From Catalinimonas sp038039535 (lineage in GTDB: Bacteria; Bacteroidota; Bacteroidia; Cytophagales; Cyclobacteriaceae), in contig NZ_JBBPHP010000020.1 in assembly GCF_038039535.1 (NCBI RefSeq), positions 1-64,000 on the forward strand: a stretch of 64,000 nt of DNA. The letters run 5' to 3'. Each line of letters opens with the position of its first letter. Position 1 is the stretch's first letter. The translations under genes were made by a program, and so were the position numbers. The notes beneath the pieces were generated by a model. The model had not been told where the DNA came from and searched no databases. It saw nothing but the letters and a program-made list of their open reading frames with translations. Positions 54,472 to 63,709 of this stretch are shown one piece after another.

Positions 54472-54517
54472 ACCGTTTTATTTTTATCAAGTTCGCTTAA
54501 TTGACTACCTTAGGATA

Positions 54518-55585
54518 ATGGTGCAAAGAATAAAAACTGCTTTTATCTCCTCACGAGAGTTTTTTTTCCAACTGGTGCTTCACGCTTTGGTGTTTAGCTT
54601 TTATGTATTTGACAATGATCACCCCCATGTTGAATTCCATCTCAGAACGTACCATTTTGTATTCTTTTTCAACTATACCTTAGCCAATGCATTTATCAGC
54701 TATTTTCTTTTGCAAAAATTCTTCTACCAAAAAAAGTATTGGCAGTTTTTTATCGCTACCCTACTGATCATTGCATTGGTGATCTCCATAGAGGAATTCG
54801 TGCTGGAAAAGATATACTTCCCAGACTCCCGAGGCATGAGCTTTCCAGGGGTATTATTCAGTATCGGTCAGGTCCTCCCCATCATTGTTATTCTTACAGG
54901 CTTTAAATTTGCCTGGGATGCACTAACCAAGCAAAGAGAACTGGATGAGCTGAAAGCTATCATCAAAGAAAGTGAGCTACAGTTTCTAAAATCCCAGATC
55001 AACCCTCATTTTTTGTTCAACAATCTGAATAATCTGTATTCTTATGCCATAGAGAACTCTCCTAAAACACCTGCCATCATTCTGGAGCTAAGCTCAGTGC
55101 TGCGCTACATGCTGTATGAGTGCAGGGAAAAATATGTATCTCTGGCTAAAGAAATAGAACAGCTGAAGAACTTTACCCAACTGAGTGAGCTGCAAATTGA
55201 GGAAAGGGGCATGGTAAACTTTACTACCCATAATATCCGTCCCGACTATCAGATCGCACCGCTGATACTGATTGTCTTTATTGAAAATGCCTTCAAGCAC
55301 AGCCAGTCCAGTCAATCCAGCAACATTAGCATTGCTATTGATGTCCGGCTATCAGAAGACGGTAAGCTGGAGTTTTATTGCAAGAATAATTTCCATACCG
55401 AAACCAATGCGCAAGATGCCTCCCGGGGAATAGGTTTAGAGAATGTAAAAAAGAGATTGCAACTGCTGTATCCTAACGCGCATCACCTGGATATTCAGCA
55501 ATCTGACAATTACTACGAAGTACATCTATCCATGCAGTTACAACAGACCACACAAGTTACTTCTTATGCATTGTATCATCATTGA
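54518..55585 (+). CDS. LytS/YehU-type membrane histidine kinase
   Basis: This 355-residue sensor kinase has four hydrophobic segments in the first 130 residues (about 18-31, 46-66, 77-92, 112-130), then a short coiled coil, then the His_kinase domain with phospho-acceptor His164 in QINPHFLFNNLNNLYSYA. The ATPase follows with LILIVFIENAFKHSQ and RGIGLENVKKRLQLLY. The N-terminal sensor has no recognised ligand domain. It overlaps the response-regulator gene by 20 bp. Confidence 0.93.
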   Translation: MVQRIKTAFISSREFFFQLVLHALVFSFYVFDNDHPHVEFHLRTYHFVFFFNYTLANAFISYFLLQKFFYQKKYWQFFIATLLIIALVISIEEFVLEKIYFPDSRGMSFPGVLFSIGQVLPIIVILTGFKFAWDALTKQRELDELKAIIKESELQFLKSQINPHFLFNNLNNLYSYAIENSPKTPAIILELSSVLRYMLYECREKYVSLAKEIEQLKNFTQLSELQIEERGMVNFTTHNIRPDYQIAPLILIVFIENAFKHSQSSQSSNISIAIDVRLSEDGKLEFYCKNNFHTETNAQDASRGIGLENVKKRLQLLYPNAHHLDIQQSDNYYEVHLSMQLQQTTQVTSYALYHH

Positions 55586-56270
55586 AGACCAGCCACCGGC
55601 CCAGCGCATTCTCAAAAAGTATATTGAAGATGTAGGTTCTTTACAACTGAAAGCCACTTTCACCGATGCGGTTCAGGCTTTGGAATTTCTCAAAACTGAG
55701 TCCGTAGACCTGATCTTTCTGGATATTCACTTACCCAAAATATCCGGCATTGACCTGCTCAAAAGTATGCCTCACCTACCCCCGGTAATCCTGACGACTG
55801 CTTATTCAGATTATGCGCTGGAGAGTTATGAATTTGATGTGGTGGATTATCTTCTGAAACCTTTTTCCTTTCAGCGGTTTGTCAAAGCTATTTCCAAGGT
55901 ACCTGTAAAAAAAGTAATACATAAGCAATTAGATACTACTGTCAGTCCGCCTCAAGGTCGCAATGAGATCTTTATCAAATCAGGTTATGAGCACATTAGG
56001 ATTACGGTAGACGAAGTCATTTACATCAAATCAGATGCTGATTATAGTGAGATATTCCTACCTGGCAAAAAGCATCTATCTTCAGAGCCACTGAGAAAAT
56101 GGCTGGAAGTGCTGGATAATCAGCAGTTTACCAGAGTACATAAATCGTATATCGTCAATGCTTCTAAGATCGTCAAAGTCATGGGTAATCAGTTGTACAT
56201 GAGCAATGAGTCTGTCGTACCAATCGGCAGGGCTTTTAAAGATGATTTTACAGAGAGATTTCTTAGCTGA
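55566..56270 (+). CDS. LytTR-family response regulator
   Basis: 234 residues. The receiver domain (1-115) has the acidic pocket IIIEDQPP, phospho-acceptor Asp53 in LDIHLPK, Thr in ILTTAYSD and Lys in LLKPFS. The LytTR DNA-binding domain (about 135-234) shows IFIKSGYEHIRI, VIYIKSDADYSEIFL and FTRVHKSYIVN. It forms a two-component system with the overlapping kinase and probably binds the GTCGTTGA repeats upstream. Confidence 0.95.
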   Translation: MHCIIIEDQPPAQRILKKYIEDVGSLQLKATFTDAVQALEFLKTESVDLIFLDIHLPKISGIDLLKSMPHLPPVILTTAYSDYALESYEFDVVDYLLKPFSFQRFVKAISKVPVKKVIHKQLDTTVSPPQGRNEIFIKSGYEHIRITVDEVIYIKSDADYSEIFLPGKKHLSSEPLRKWLEVLDNQQFTRVHKSYIVNASKIVKVMGNQLYMSNESVVPIGRAFKDDFTERFLS

Positions 56271-56385
56271 GAAATTTAAGTATGTTGTTTACCCCCAAAG
56301 AATGGTTGTTCAACGATTCTTTTTTATCCAAGCCGATAACCTGACTAATTTACACGCGCACTTAAATAGTGCGTTTTAGTTGTTG

Positions 56386-56417
56386 AAAAAAGTCTTGTCA
56401 TTGGCAGGGCTTTTTTT
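56386..56417 (+). terminator. Intrinsic terminator of LytS/LytTR operon
   Basis: AAAAAAGTCTTG pairs with CAGGGCTTTTTTT (G-U pairs at two positions) around about 7 bases, ending in T7. It is 115 bp after the regulator stop. Confidence 0.65.
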
Positions 56418-56975
56418 CTATGCGTAAGCCTTCTCAGGAATTGCAGAAATTGATCAAACTTTTACTGAGCTTTCTCTTTAGAATACACATCATCATTCGT
56501 GTAGCTACCAGGATTACCATTCTGCCGTATTTTAGTGCCGCTGAAACTTGTTGAGATATCAGCTTACGCCTGAGAAAGAGCAAGCACTCATTATTTCTGT
56601 CATCAAAATAGTTGTTGAATCATTTATTTATGAGCGCAAAAAATCCATCTGATATTCAAATTGAGTTAAAGCTTGAATCAGTCGTACCGTTCAGCCCAAT
56701 CTCCTCTCTACACTCTCTATTATTTTATTCAACTCGTTTTAACCTGCTTTCGCTAATGGCGGAAAGTGTAAGACAAAACAACAGTGGGTTTTCTGAAAGT
56801 TAGAAGCAGGAAGTGAAAGACCATGATTACAGTTTCAATGACCTATATAGAAGCCTCATCTTCATAAAATATGACCCGACTTTTAGCATAAAACTACTTT
56901 CATTTAAAACTAATCTTGCTGTGAAGTATACAGAATATGATAAACGTATATTCTCTCCCACCCTATCAAAAATAT

Positions 56976-56997
56976 TGTAAATTGTGCACGATTTACA
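56976..56997. promoter_or_regulatory. Palindromic operator upstream of S9 peptidase
   Basis: TGTAAAT (56976-56982) and ATTTACA (56991-56997) are a perfect inverted repeat around TGTGCACG, whose core GTGCAC is itself palindromic. The centre is 41 bp upstream of the start codon. It looks like the site of a dimeric repressor or activator; no regulator gene is adjacent. Confidence 0.5.
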
Positions 56998-57027
56998 GTA
57001 TTTCTAACCTATAGTAGACCTAAGCTG

Positions 57028-59064
57028 ATGATAAAAAAATCTTTTTTAGTATGCTTTGCCGCAGCATGCCTGATCCATATGACAGTTCTGGCGCAATCGG
57101 CTAAGCCCGCCTTTTCTCGTATGGATGTCTTTGAACTGGAGTGGGTCACTTCTCCACAAATCTCCCCCAATGGTAACATGATCGTGTACGAACGAAGGGG
57201 GTTTGACATTATGAAAGACCGCAGTACCTCTCGTCTCTGGCTGATCAGTGCCGATGGGCAAGCCCATTACAAACTTACTGAGCGGGATGTCAATGAGTCT
57301 AACCCGCAGTGGTCGCCCGATGGCAGTCGTATTGTTTTTACCAGCACTACTGAGCATGGCTCGGAGATTTATGTGTACTGGATGGAGCATAACAAGCTGG
57401 CTCGTCTTACCCAACTGGAACGTTCTCCTTCTAACCTCAAATGGTCACCTGATGGTACACAACTGGCCTTTTCCATGCTTGTTCCTGAGAAAGCACCTAT
57501 ACTGGTAAACGCTCCATCCAAACCTAAAGGAGCTGAGTGGGCCGAACATCCTCGCGTCACTACCCGACTAAAGCATGAGTCGGATGGATCGGGTTACATA
57601 GAACCGGGATATCATCACTATTTTGTGATACCTGCGGAAGGAGGCACCGCCCGGCAGATTACCCAGGGAGATCGCATGCACAGAGGTGAGCCGGTCTGGA
57701 CTAATGAGGGTGATGCCCTGATTTTTTCTTCAAACCTGAACGAAGACTGGGAGTATGACTTCCGCAATTCTGAAATCTATAAAGTGAATATCTCTGATGG
57801 TGAGATAACCGCCCTTACAGACAGAAACGGACCCGACGAAAGCCCTGCTTTGTCACCGGATGGCAGGCAGATTCTTTATGTAGGTTTTGATGACAAAGTG
57901 CAGACCTACCAGGTAAGCAAAGTATATGTGATGGATGCCGATGGCACCAACAAAAAGGAAGTTCCCGTCAAACTGGACCGTAGCATATCCAGTCCGGTAT
58001 GGAGCGCAGATGGCAGAGGCTTTTACTTTCAGTATGATGATAAGGGAAATACTAAAATTGGCTATTCAACACTTAACGGAAATACGAGTGTGGTCACCGG
58101 TAACCTGGGAGGCACTTCCATTGGACGTCCTTATGGTGGAGGATCTTATGCTGTATCTGAAAACGGAAGCATCGTTTTTACCCATACTACACCTTACCAT
58201 CCTTCCGAACTGGCTATGGTGAAAAGAGGCAGCGAGGCAGAACTGCTCACCCATCTTAATCAGGACCTACTGGATTATCGTCAGTTGGGCGAAGTGGAAG
58301 AAATCTGGTACAAATCTACCGTAGATGATCGCGACATACAGGGCTGGATGGTGAAGCCTCCATCATTTGACCCTAACAAAAAGTATCCGCTGCTGGTAGA
58401 AAATCACGGTGGGCCTATTTCCAACTACGGTGACCGCTTCTCTCCTGAAATGCAATTGATGGCTGCTGATGGTTATGTAGTCTTTTATCCTAACCCAAGA
58501 GGAAGTACCAGCTACGGAGAAGAGTTCGGTAACCTGCTGTACCATGATTATCCCGGAGATGACTACCATGATGTGATGGACGGTGTGGATACCATGATTG
58601 AGCAGGAATTCATTTCAGAAGACAGCCTATTTGTGACCGGAGGGAGCGCGGGAGGCATTATGTCTGCCTGGATCATCGGTAAAAATAATCGCTTCCGGGC
58701 CGCTGCGGTGGTCAAGCCAGTGATGAACTGGATCAGCAAGACCCTCACTGCGGATAATTATTATGGCTACGCAAACTCCCGTTTTCCCGGTCAGCCCTGG
58801 GAGAATATTGAGACTTACATGAAGTACTCTCCAGTCTCTCTGGTCGGTAATATTGAAACCCCGACTTTGGTGATGGTAGGTACGGCAGATTTACGCACGC
58901 CTCTTTCGGAAGCCAAGCAGCTCTATCATGCGCTAAAAATCAGAAAGATAGAAACTGCTCTGGTAGAAATACCTGGCTCTTACCACAACATTGCCAACCG
59001 ACCCAGCCAGTTGATCACCAAAATTGATCACATCCTGGCCTGGTTTGATAAGTATCGGGATTAG
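57028..59064 (+). CDS. Secreted S9-family prolyl-oligopeptidase-like peptidase
   Basis: 678 residues: signal peptide (about 1-22), a WD40-like beta-propeller of about 370 residues with PQWSPDGSRIVF, LKWSPDGTQLAFS and ALSPDGRQILYVG repeats, then an alpha/beta-hydrolase domain. The catalytic triad is visible: Ser540 in GGSAGG, Asp in VGTADLRTP, His in PGSYHNI. The layout is that of dipeptidyl/acylaminoacyl peptidases (S9C), which release peptides from protein fragments in the periplasm. It has its own terminator and is convergent with the next gene. Confidence 0.93.
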   Translation: MIKKSFLVCFAAACLIHMTVLAQSAKPAFSRMDVFELEWVTSPQISPNGNMIVYERRGFDIMKDRSTSRLWLISADGQAHYKLTERDVNESNPQWSPDGSRIVFTSTTEHGSEIYVYWMEHNKLARLTQLERSPSNLKWSPDGTQLAFSMLVPEKAPILVNAPSKPKGAEWAEHPRVTTRLKHESDGSGYIEPGYHHYFVIPAEGGTARQITQGDRMHRGEPVWTNEGDALIFSSNLNEDWEYDFRNSEIYKVNISDGEITALTDRNGPDESPALSPDGRQILYVGFDDKVQTYQVSKVYVMDADGTNKKEVPVKLDRSISSPVWSADGRGFYFQYDDKGNTKIGYSTLNGNTSVVTGNLGGTSIGRPYGGGSYAVSENGSIVFTHTTPYHPSELAMVKRGSEAELLTHLNQDLLDYRQLGEVEEIWYKSTVDDRDIQGWMVKPPSFDPNKKYPLLVENHGGPISNYGDRFSPEMQLMAADGYVVFYPNPRGSTSYGEEFGNLLYHDYPGDDYHDVMDGVDTMIEQEFISEDSLFVTGGSAGGIMSAWIIGKNNRFRAAAVVKPVMNWISKTLTADNYYGYANSRFPGQPWENIETYMKYSPVSLVGNIETPTLVMVGTADLRTPLSEAKQLYHALKIRKIETALVEIPGSYHNIANRPSQLITKIDHILAWFDKYRD

Positions 59065-59070
59065 ATCGCC

Positions 59071-59108
59071 AACAGGAGGAATTTAAGTTTTCCTCCTGTT
59101 TTGTTTTT
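59071..59108 (+). terminator. Intrinsic terminator after S9 peptidase
   Basis: AACAGGAGGAA pairs with TTCCTCCTGTT (59071-59081 with 59090-59100) around 8 bases and is followed by TTGTTTTTT. It starts 6 bp after the stop codon. Confidence 0.85.
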
Positions 59109-59193
59109 TCCATTTAGCACTTTCCAAGTTTATTTTAACTCTTCGTTACAGGGAGCTGAGATTTAGGTGTATCTCACTGTAAATTTTTAAGCC

Positions 59194-61155
59194 TTAAGGA
59201 ATTGCTCCGGTATCTGTCTGGAAAGGCGCAGCAGGCAACCCTTCCTGATTGTAGAGGTTAGCCTTCTCTGGATTATCAGCCCAGGCATAGCGGACAGCAA
59301 CTGGCCGGGATACTTCATCACTCCAGACAATCACTTTGTTTCCTTCTATCCGGGCATCCGCCCAAACGTAGTTTCTATCCTTTCCTGCAATGGCGAAGCC
59401 CTCCAAGTCACCTCCTTCACTTATTAAGCCACCGCCAATATTTTCAAATGTTAATATAATTTTATCATTTTCTATTTTCATTGACTCATACATTGGACCC
59501 GAAAAAACCATATCATCACCGTAGGCTACTTTCTGCGCCGCCAGAGCCAGTCTGGTACCCACATCTTTTTTGTTCAGAGGATGAATATCGTTCCACTCCC
59601 CTAAGTCTATCGCCACCGCCATAGCAGTTTCGGGGAGAGATAATGCCTGACGTTGTGCTTCTCTCAGCATGGCCCAGTTACTTTCAACCGGCTGGTCTTT
59701 AGCTTCCATGAAATTTGCCAGTTGAACAAAAAGAAAAGGAAAATCACCCTGATCCCACTGCATTCTCCAGTCCTTAATCATTGCCGGAAAAAGTTCAGCA
59801 TATTCCTCCGGCTGATCTGCATTAGACTCCCCTTGATACCAGATCACACCTTTGATCCGATAATTGAGCAACGGAGCAATCATGGCCTGATATAAACCCA
59901 GAGGTTTCCAGCGGATAAAGGTCTGACTGGCCAGAGGCTCCATTTCTGCACCAAGTTTATATTTCCAGTTGCCAGTAAGGTTAATGGTATCTGCATCCAC
60001 AGCCAGGTAATAAGGTTTATCAGGTACAAAGCCTCCCTTTCCGCTCTGGTTGATCACCCTGACCGCAAGGATATTTTTACCTTCTTTGAGCAGACCGGCA
60101 GGAATCGTATACCAGCGGGGTGGATACTGATAGCCGGTTGAGCCTACGAACTTTCCGTTGACAAAAACAGAATCAGCATCTACAATTCTCCCCAGATTGA
60201 GGTCTGCTGCTTTTCCGGCCTTCTCAGCAGGAATTTCAATCTCTTTTCTAAACCAGACTACCCCATTAACCGATCCCAAAGAGTTATCTGCCCAATAGCC
60301 GGGAATTTGCATACTGGCCCAATCAGAGGTATTTAAATCAGGTTCATACCATACCTTTTGAGGATCATCATAGGCCTGATCTTTTTGGTTCAACTGCTGA
60401 TACCATGCGCTGATTCTTTCCTGATCCTTTTGCTCAATCTGTTGAATCAACGTACTGTCTTTGAAACGTTGTGCCTCTTGCAAATGCTCAGGAAATGCAT
60501 GGAGTGCTTCTTCACTCATCCATGCTTCTACCGGTGAGCCACCCAATGCACTGTTGATCAATCCGATGGGCACCTGATACTTTTCGTATAAATTTTTAGC
60601 AAAAAAATAGGAGACTGCCGAAAAGTGAAGCACGTTTTCAGGATTCGTTTTTTCCCATTGCCCCGAGGGTAAATCTTCATGTACTTCATTGAAATCATAT
60701 TGCTTGGGGACTTCAAAATAGCGGATAAAATTATTTTCAGCATGGGTAATTTCATCTTCGTACAATGGCCTCACCCTCCGCATGGGCAGTTCCATATTGG
60801 ATTGTCCTGAACAAAGCCAGACATCACCTATCAGAATATCGCTCAAGGTAATGGTATTGCTGGCTTTGAGCGTCATGGTGTAGGGTCCACCCGCTTTCAT
60901 TTCTGGCAGTTTGAGCTCCCACTCTCCTTCGCTATTGGCTTCGGTCTGATAAGTATGCCCCATAAAGCTGACAGCTACTTTTTCTCCTGAAGAAGCCCGC
61001 CCCCAGATTTTTATTTCAGCATCTCTCTGCAAGACCATTCCATCCGAGACTAGCCTGGGTAAACTAAGCTGTCCTGAAGCCATTAGTGGACTCAGAAATA
61101 ATATTATTACCAGAATGCTGATGCGGTTTTTAGATAAGGTATGGAGGAAATTCAT
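59194..61155 (-). CDS. Secreted sialate O-acetylesterase-like SGNH hydrolase
   Basis: 653 residues with a signal peptide (ending LMASG, about 28), an N-terminal Ig-like domain, and an SGNH (SASA) hydrolase. The block I motif is WLCSGQSNM with Ser119 as nucleophile, and the block V region is NDIHPLNKKD. A jelly-roll insertion of about 120 residues (VWFRKEIEIPAEKAG, SVFVNGKFVGSTG) sits between them, as in large bacterial sialate O-acetylesterases. Bacteroidota homologues deacetylate xylan or sialic acid; which applies here is open. It follows the CE15 gene by 8 bp. Confidence 0.9.
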   Translation of the reverse strand: MNFLHTLSKNRISILVIILFLSPLMASGQLSLPRLVSDGMVLQRDAEIKIWGRASSGEKVAVSFMGHTYQTEANSEGEWELKLPEMKAGGPYTMTLKASNTITLSDILIGDVWLCSGQSNMELPMRRVRPLYEDEITHAENNFIRYFEVPKQYDFNEVHEDLPSGQWEKTNPENVLHFSAVSYFFAKNLYEKYQVPIGLINSALGGSPVEAWMSEEALHAFPEHLQEAQRFKDSTLIQQIEQKDQERISAWYQQLNQKDQAYDDPQKVWYEPDLNTSDWASMQIPGYWADNSLGSVNGVVWFRKEIEIPAEKAGKAADLNLGRIVDADSVFVNGKFVGSTGYQYPPRWYTIPAGLLKEGKNILAVRVINQSGKGGFVPDKPYYLAVDADTINLTGNWKYKLGAEMEPLASQTFIRWKPLGLYQAMIAPLLNYRIKGVIWYQGESNADQPEEYAELFPAMIKDWRMQWDQGDFPFLFVQLANFMEAKDQPVESNWAMLREAQRQALSLPETAMAVAIDLGEWNDIHPLNKKDVGTRLALAAQKVAYGDDMVFSGPMYESMKIENDKIILTFENIGGGLISEGGDLEGFAIAGKDRNYVWADARIEGNKVIVWSDEVSRPVAVRYAWADNPEKANLYNQEGLPAAPFQTDTGAIP

Positions 61156-61163
61156 ATGTATGT

Positions 61164-62516
61164 CTATTCTTTAGTGGCACTTGCCCCGGTATCAAAATAT
61201 CTTTTTGCAAACTGAATAAAGTAAGGCCAGTTGGGTCCGACTGTATGCCCACCCTCGTGCTGCCTGAAGGCAATATCTCCTGCCAGTAAAGCCGTTTCCT
61301 GGGGAGGAAACGTTTTTGACTCCAAACCATCCTTGCCCAGCAGTTCATACACCGGGCTGGCATGCACTCCGGCTATAAACATTCCTCTGGCATCAATCCA
61401 CTGTCCTTCCACATCGGGTGCTCCAACACTAATAAACAGGGGTCGGGGAGCGCAGAGCGCAATCATTTCATGAGCGTCAACTGGTAGATCATTAGGGGTT
61501 AATGGACCGGCATATTTGATAAAATTTGGAGCAAACCAGTGGTATTCTGCGGATGAAGCCAGGTTTTCTACCTGTTCTCCGAATACTCTTCTTAGGATTT
61601 TTGCTCCTCCAGCTCCCGAAGAACCTATCAACCCCATAGCGAAGCGTTGTTCATAGGCCAGTGCTACCAGGGCTGCCTTTCCATAGCGGGAAAGCCCTTC
61701 AATGGCAACTCGTTTTTCATCTACTTCATTTACAGTTTCAAAATAGTCCATCGCGCGGCTGGCTCCCCAGGCCCAGGCTCTTAAGGTGCCCCAATCATCA
61801 AGCTCTCGGGCTTGACCTTTATTCATAAGGCCGATGATACCTTCCCTAAGGCCTGCTCCATGGTCAGCCTGAAAACTGGTAGGAATCATGACGGCAAAAC
61901 CCAATCCTTCGGCCAGCAGTTGCTCCTGCCAGCTGGGACCATCTGGCTTTGGCCTTGGCCAGTTGGCAGGAAAATTCCAGCCAAATTCCAAAACAAGAGG
62001 TACAGGAGAGGTAATTTTAGCAGGTGTGGTGAGCGTCATTTCAATCGCTACTTCTATAGCCGGATAGCTACTGTTGTCAACATGTCCCAGCAGTTCTTGT
62101 ACAAGTACAGGATACTCCCCTATTACACTATCTTTTTCGCTCACCACTTCCCAACTGACATCAGGAGTGTTTTCAGGTACTTGGCCATAGATTTCCCTGG
62201 AAAAATCTTCCATAATCTCTTGTCTACGCTTTTCCCACTGCTGAGGAGTGGTAACTGCACTACCATCGTCAAAAATCAGCGGATCAGGTAAGCTGGAATA
62301 AGGAGAGGCTTTGGACTCATCGGTATTGGCAGCATTGGGTGCATCAGGGTTACCGGAGGGTCCGGGTCTCAGCTCGCTGATGCCTAATTTCTTCATCATG
62401 AGCTGATGATCCTGTTTGCTTAAGTTGTTAAGGCTGTCTCTTTCCTGCTGAGAGCGTTGAGCATATGCCTGAGTGAGCAGGAAAAAACTCAGCGCGAGCA
62501 GCGTAACTTTTCTCAT
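61164..62516 (-). CDS. CE15-type glucuronoyl esterase
   Basis: About 450 residues from ATG 62516 (MRKVTLLALSFF), chosen because it gives a signal peptide ending AYAQ; the frame extends 28 codons further. The nucleophile motif GLSRYGKAA (Ser276) and the His motif HEGGHTVG (His424) match the CE15 family, with the substrate-binding EYHWFAPN and CAPRPLFISVG blocks also present. The first motif residue is Leu rather than the fungal Cys, as in many bacterial members. The enzyme cleaves ester bonds between glucuronic acid and lignin or other alcohols. It is first in a two-gene unit with the O-acetylesterase. Confidence 0.88.
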   Translation of the reverse strand: MRKVTLLALSFFLLTQAYAQRSQQERDSLNNLSKQDHQLMMKKLGISELRPGPSGNPDAPNAANTDESKASPYSSLPDPLIFDDGSAVTTPQQWEKRRQEIMEDFSREIYGQVPENTPDVSWEVVSEKDSVIGEYPVLVQELLGHVDNSSYPAIEVAIEMTLTTPAKITSPVPLVLEFGWNFPANWPRPKPDGPSWQEQLLAEGLGFAVMIPTSFQADHGAGLREGIIGLMNKGQARELDDWGTLRAWAWGASRAMDYFETVNEVDEKRVAIEGLSRYGKAALVALAYEQRFAMGLIGSSGAGGAKILRRVFGEQVENLASSAEYHWFAPNFIKYAGPLTPNDLPVDAHEMIALCAPRPLFISVGAPDVEGQWIDARGMFIAGVHASPVYELLGKDGLESKTFPPQETALLAGDIAFRQHEGGHTVGPNWPYFIQFAKRYFDTGASATKE

Positions 62517-62701
62517 GTTGTGTAGTCTAATAGTGTGTAAAAGGATCATCACTTTTGCTTGCCAACATTGAATATCATAAAAAAATTTGGATTCTATCAC
62601 CTTCTCTAAAAGTTTAAAGTTTTTGGTTAAGTACAGTTAAGTTGACATGACTTTTCTAAATATATAGACTAACACAGAAAATTTTAAACCAGCCTTCTCC
62701 A

Positions 62702-63604
62702 TTACTGAAACTTACTACCTTCCTGATTTTCAGGAAGTATCTGCAAATAGCTTTGCCATTTAGAGAACGAAAAAACACCTATCACTAGATGGTATAGTGC
62801 AAATAACTCCAATGCGAAAGGAAGATAGCCCAAATAGCCTAAGAGAGGCATCTCAAATACATGCCAGAAGTCAACGTAGGGTACGGTATAGTACCATTTA
62901 GGGCTAGAATAAATATTCCACATTTCCCAGAAAAACCCACAAATCAGTGAGGCTACCCAAAGTGCTACTACTTCTCTCCAATCTCGTTGAGCAGTGCGCT
63001 GAATCAATGTCCTGTGACCTATGCGATGATTCAAAGGGTCTAATATCAGGTAGAGTGACATCCAGATGAATGCCGCTGAGTATTGTGGATATATAAAGAG
63101 AAAGGCAAACATCATAAGGCCTAATAGCAGCATGATAAGAATGCTTCTGCGGCTGTTGCCTATCCGTGGTCCCTTAACCAGTTTTTGCAGCCAGCGAAAT
63201 GTCCCCACCCACTCTGCAGTACCAAATACCGCTGGTATCACAGTAGAAAAGCTTAGACTGGCATATAAAAAGTAGGCTACATCTGAGAACTGTTGTCTAT
63301 GGGTATAATGCCAATATTGTGCTTTTTCGTTGAGCAATTCAAATAACCACCAGGCCGGGGCTGAAATAATGAACAAAGAAAAATAAGCAGACAGACTACG
63401 GCTGATCAATGAATTTCCTTTTCCCATATAGGTAAGCGCATCTATAAAGAGGCAATAGCCCAGCCACAATGGAAAAAAACCAATATGAGTTCTTAATCCC
63501 TCTAAATGCCAGTTGATGTACCAGAAGACCAGCATAAGTACCAAACCAATCCAGCCACGAAGGGGAAACCTTTTAGTTCTCTTTAATACTTTATTTACAG
63601 TCAT
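62702..63604 (-). CDS. Polytopic membrane protein, unknown
   Basis: 300 residues with about eight hydrophobic segments and a basic N-terminus (VLKRTKRFPLRGW). Aromatic-rich loops stand out: GFFWEMWNIYSSPKWYYTVP and FWHVFEMPLLGYLGYLPFA. I do not recognise the family. It has no signal peptide other than its first helix. The gene stands alone, about 185 bp from the esterase start and about 105 bp from the oxidoreductase stop. Confidence 0.7.
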   Translation of the reverse strand: MTVNKVLKRTKRFPLRGWIGLVLMLVFWYINWHLEGLRTHIGFFPLWLGYCLFIDALTYMGKGNSLISRSLSAYFSLFIISAPAWWLFELLNEKAQYWHYTHRQQFSDVAYFLYASLSFSTVIPAVFGTAEWVGTFRWLQKLVKGPRIGNSRRSILIMLLLGLMMFAFLFIYPQYSAAFIWMSLYLILDPLNHRIGHRTLIQRTAQRDWREVVALWVASLICGFFWEMWNIYSSPKWYYTVPYVDFWHVFEMPLLGYLGYLPFALELFALYHLVIGVFSFSKWQSYLQILPENQEGSKFQ

Positions 63605-63709
63605 ATATTCTTGAAGACACCTGCACTTTAAATTGTTTGGTTACTGAAGCATGAAACCATCATTATTAACATGCACATTTGGACGAAAATAGATTTCTAT
63701 CAACACCAC

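Larger units (their letters stand above)
56271..57027. other. Gene-poor interval before the S9 peptidase
   Basis: About 750 bp with no convincing gene. A 63-codon frame at 56612-56803 is not protein-like. The interval holds a terminator at its left end and a palindromic site at its right end. Confidence 0.4.

Noticed and set aside
56612..56803. 63-codon + frame before the S9 peptidase
   Set aside because: Ser/Leu-rich random composition, no coupling or promoter, likely chance.
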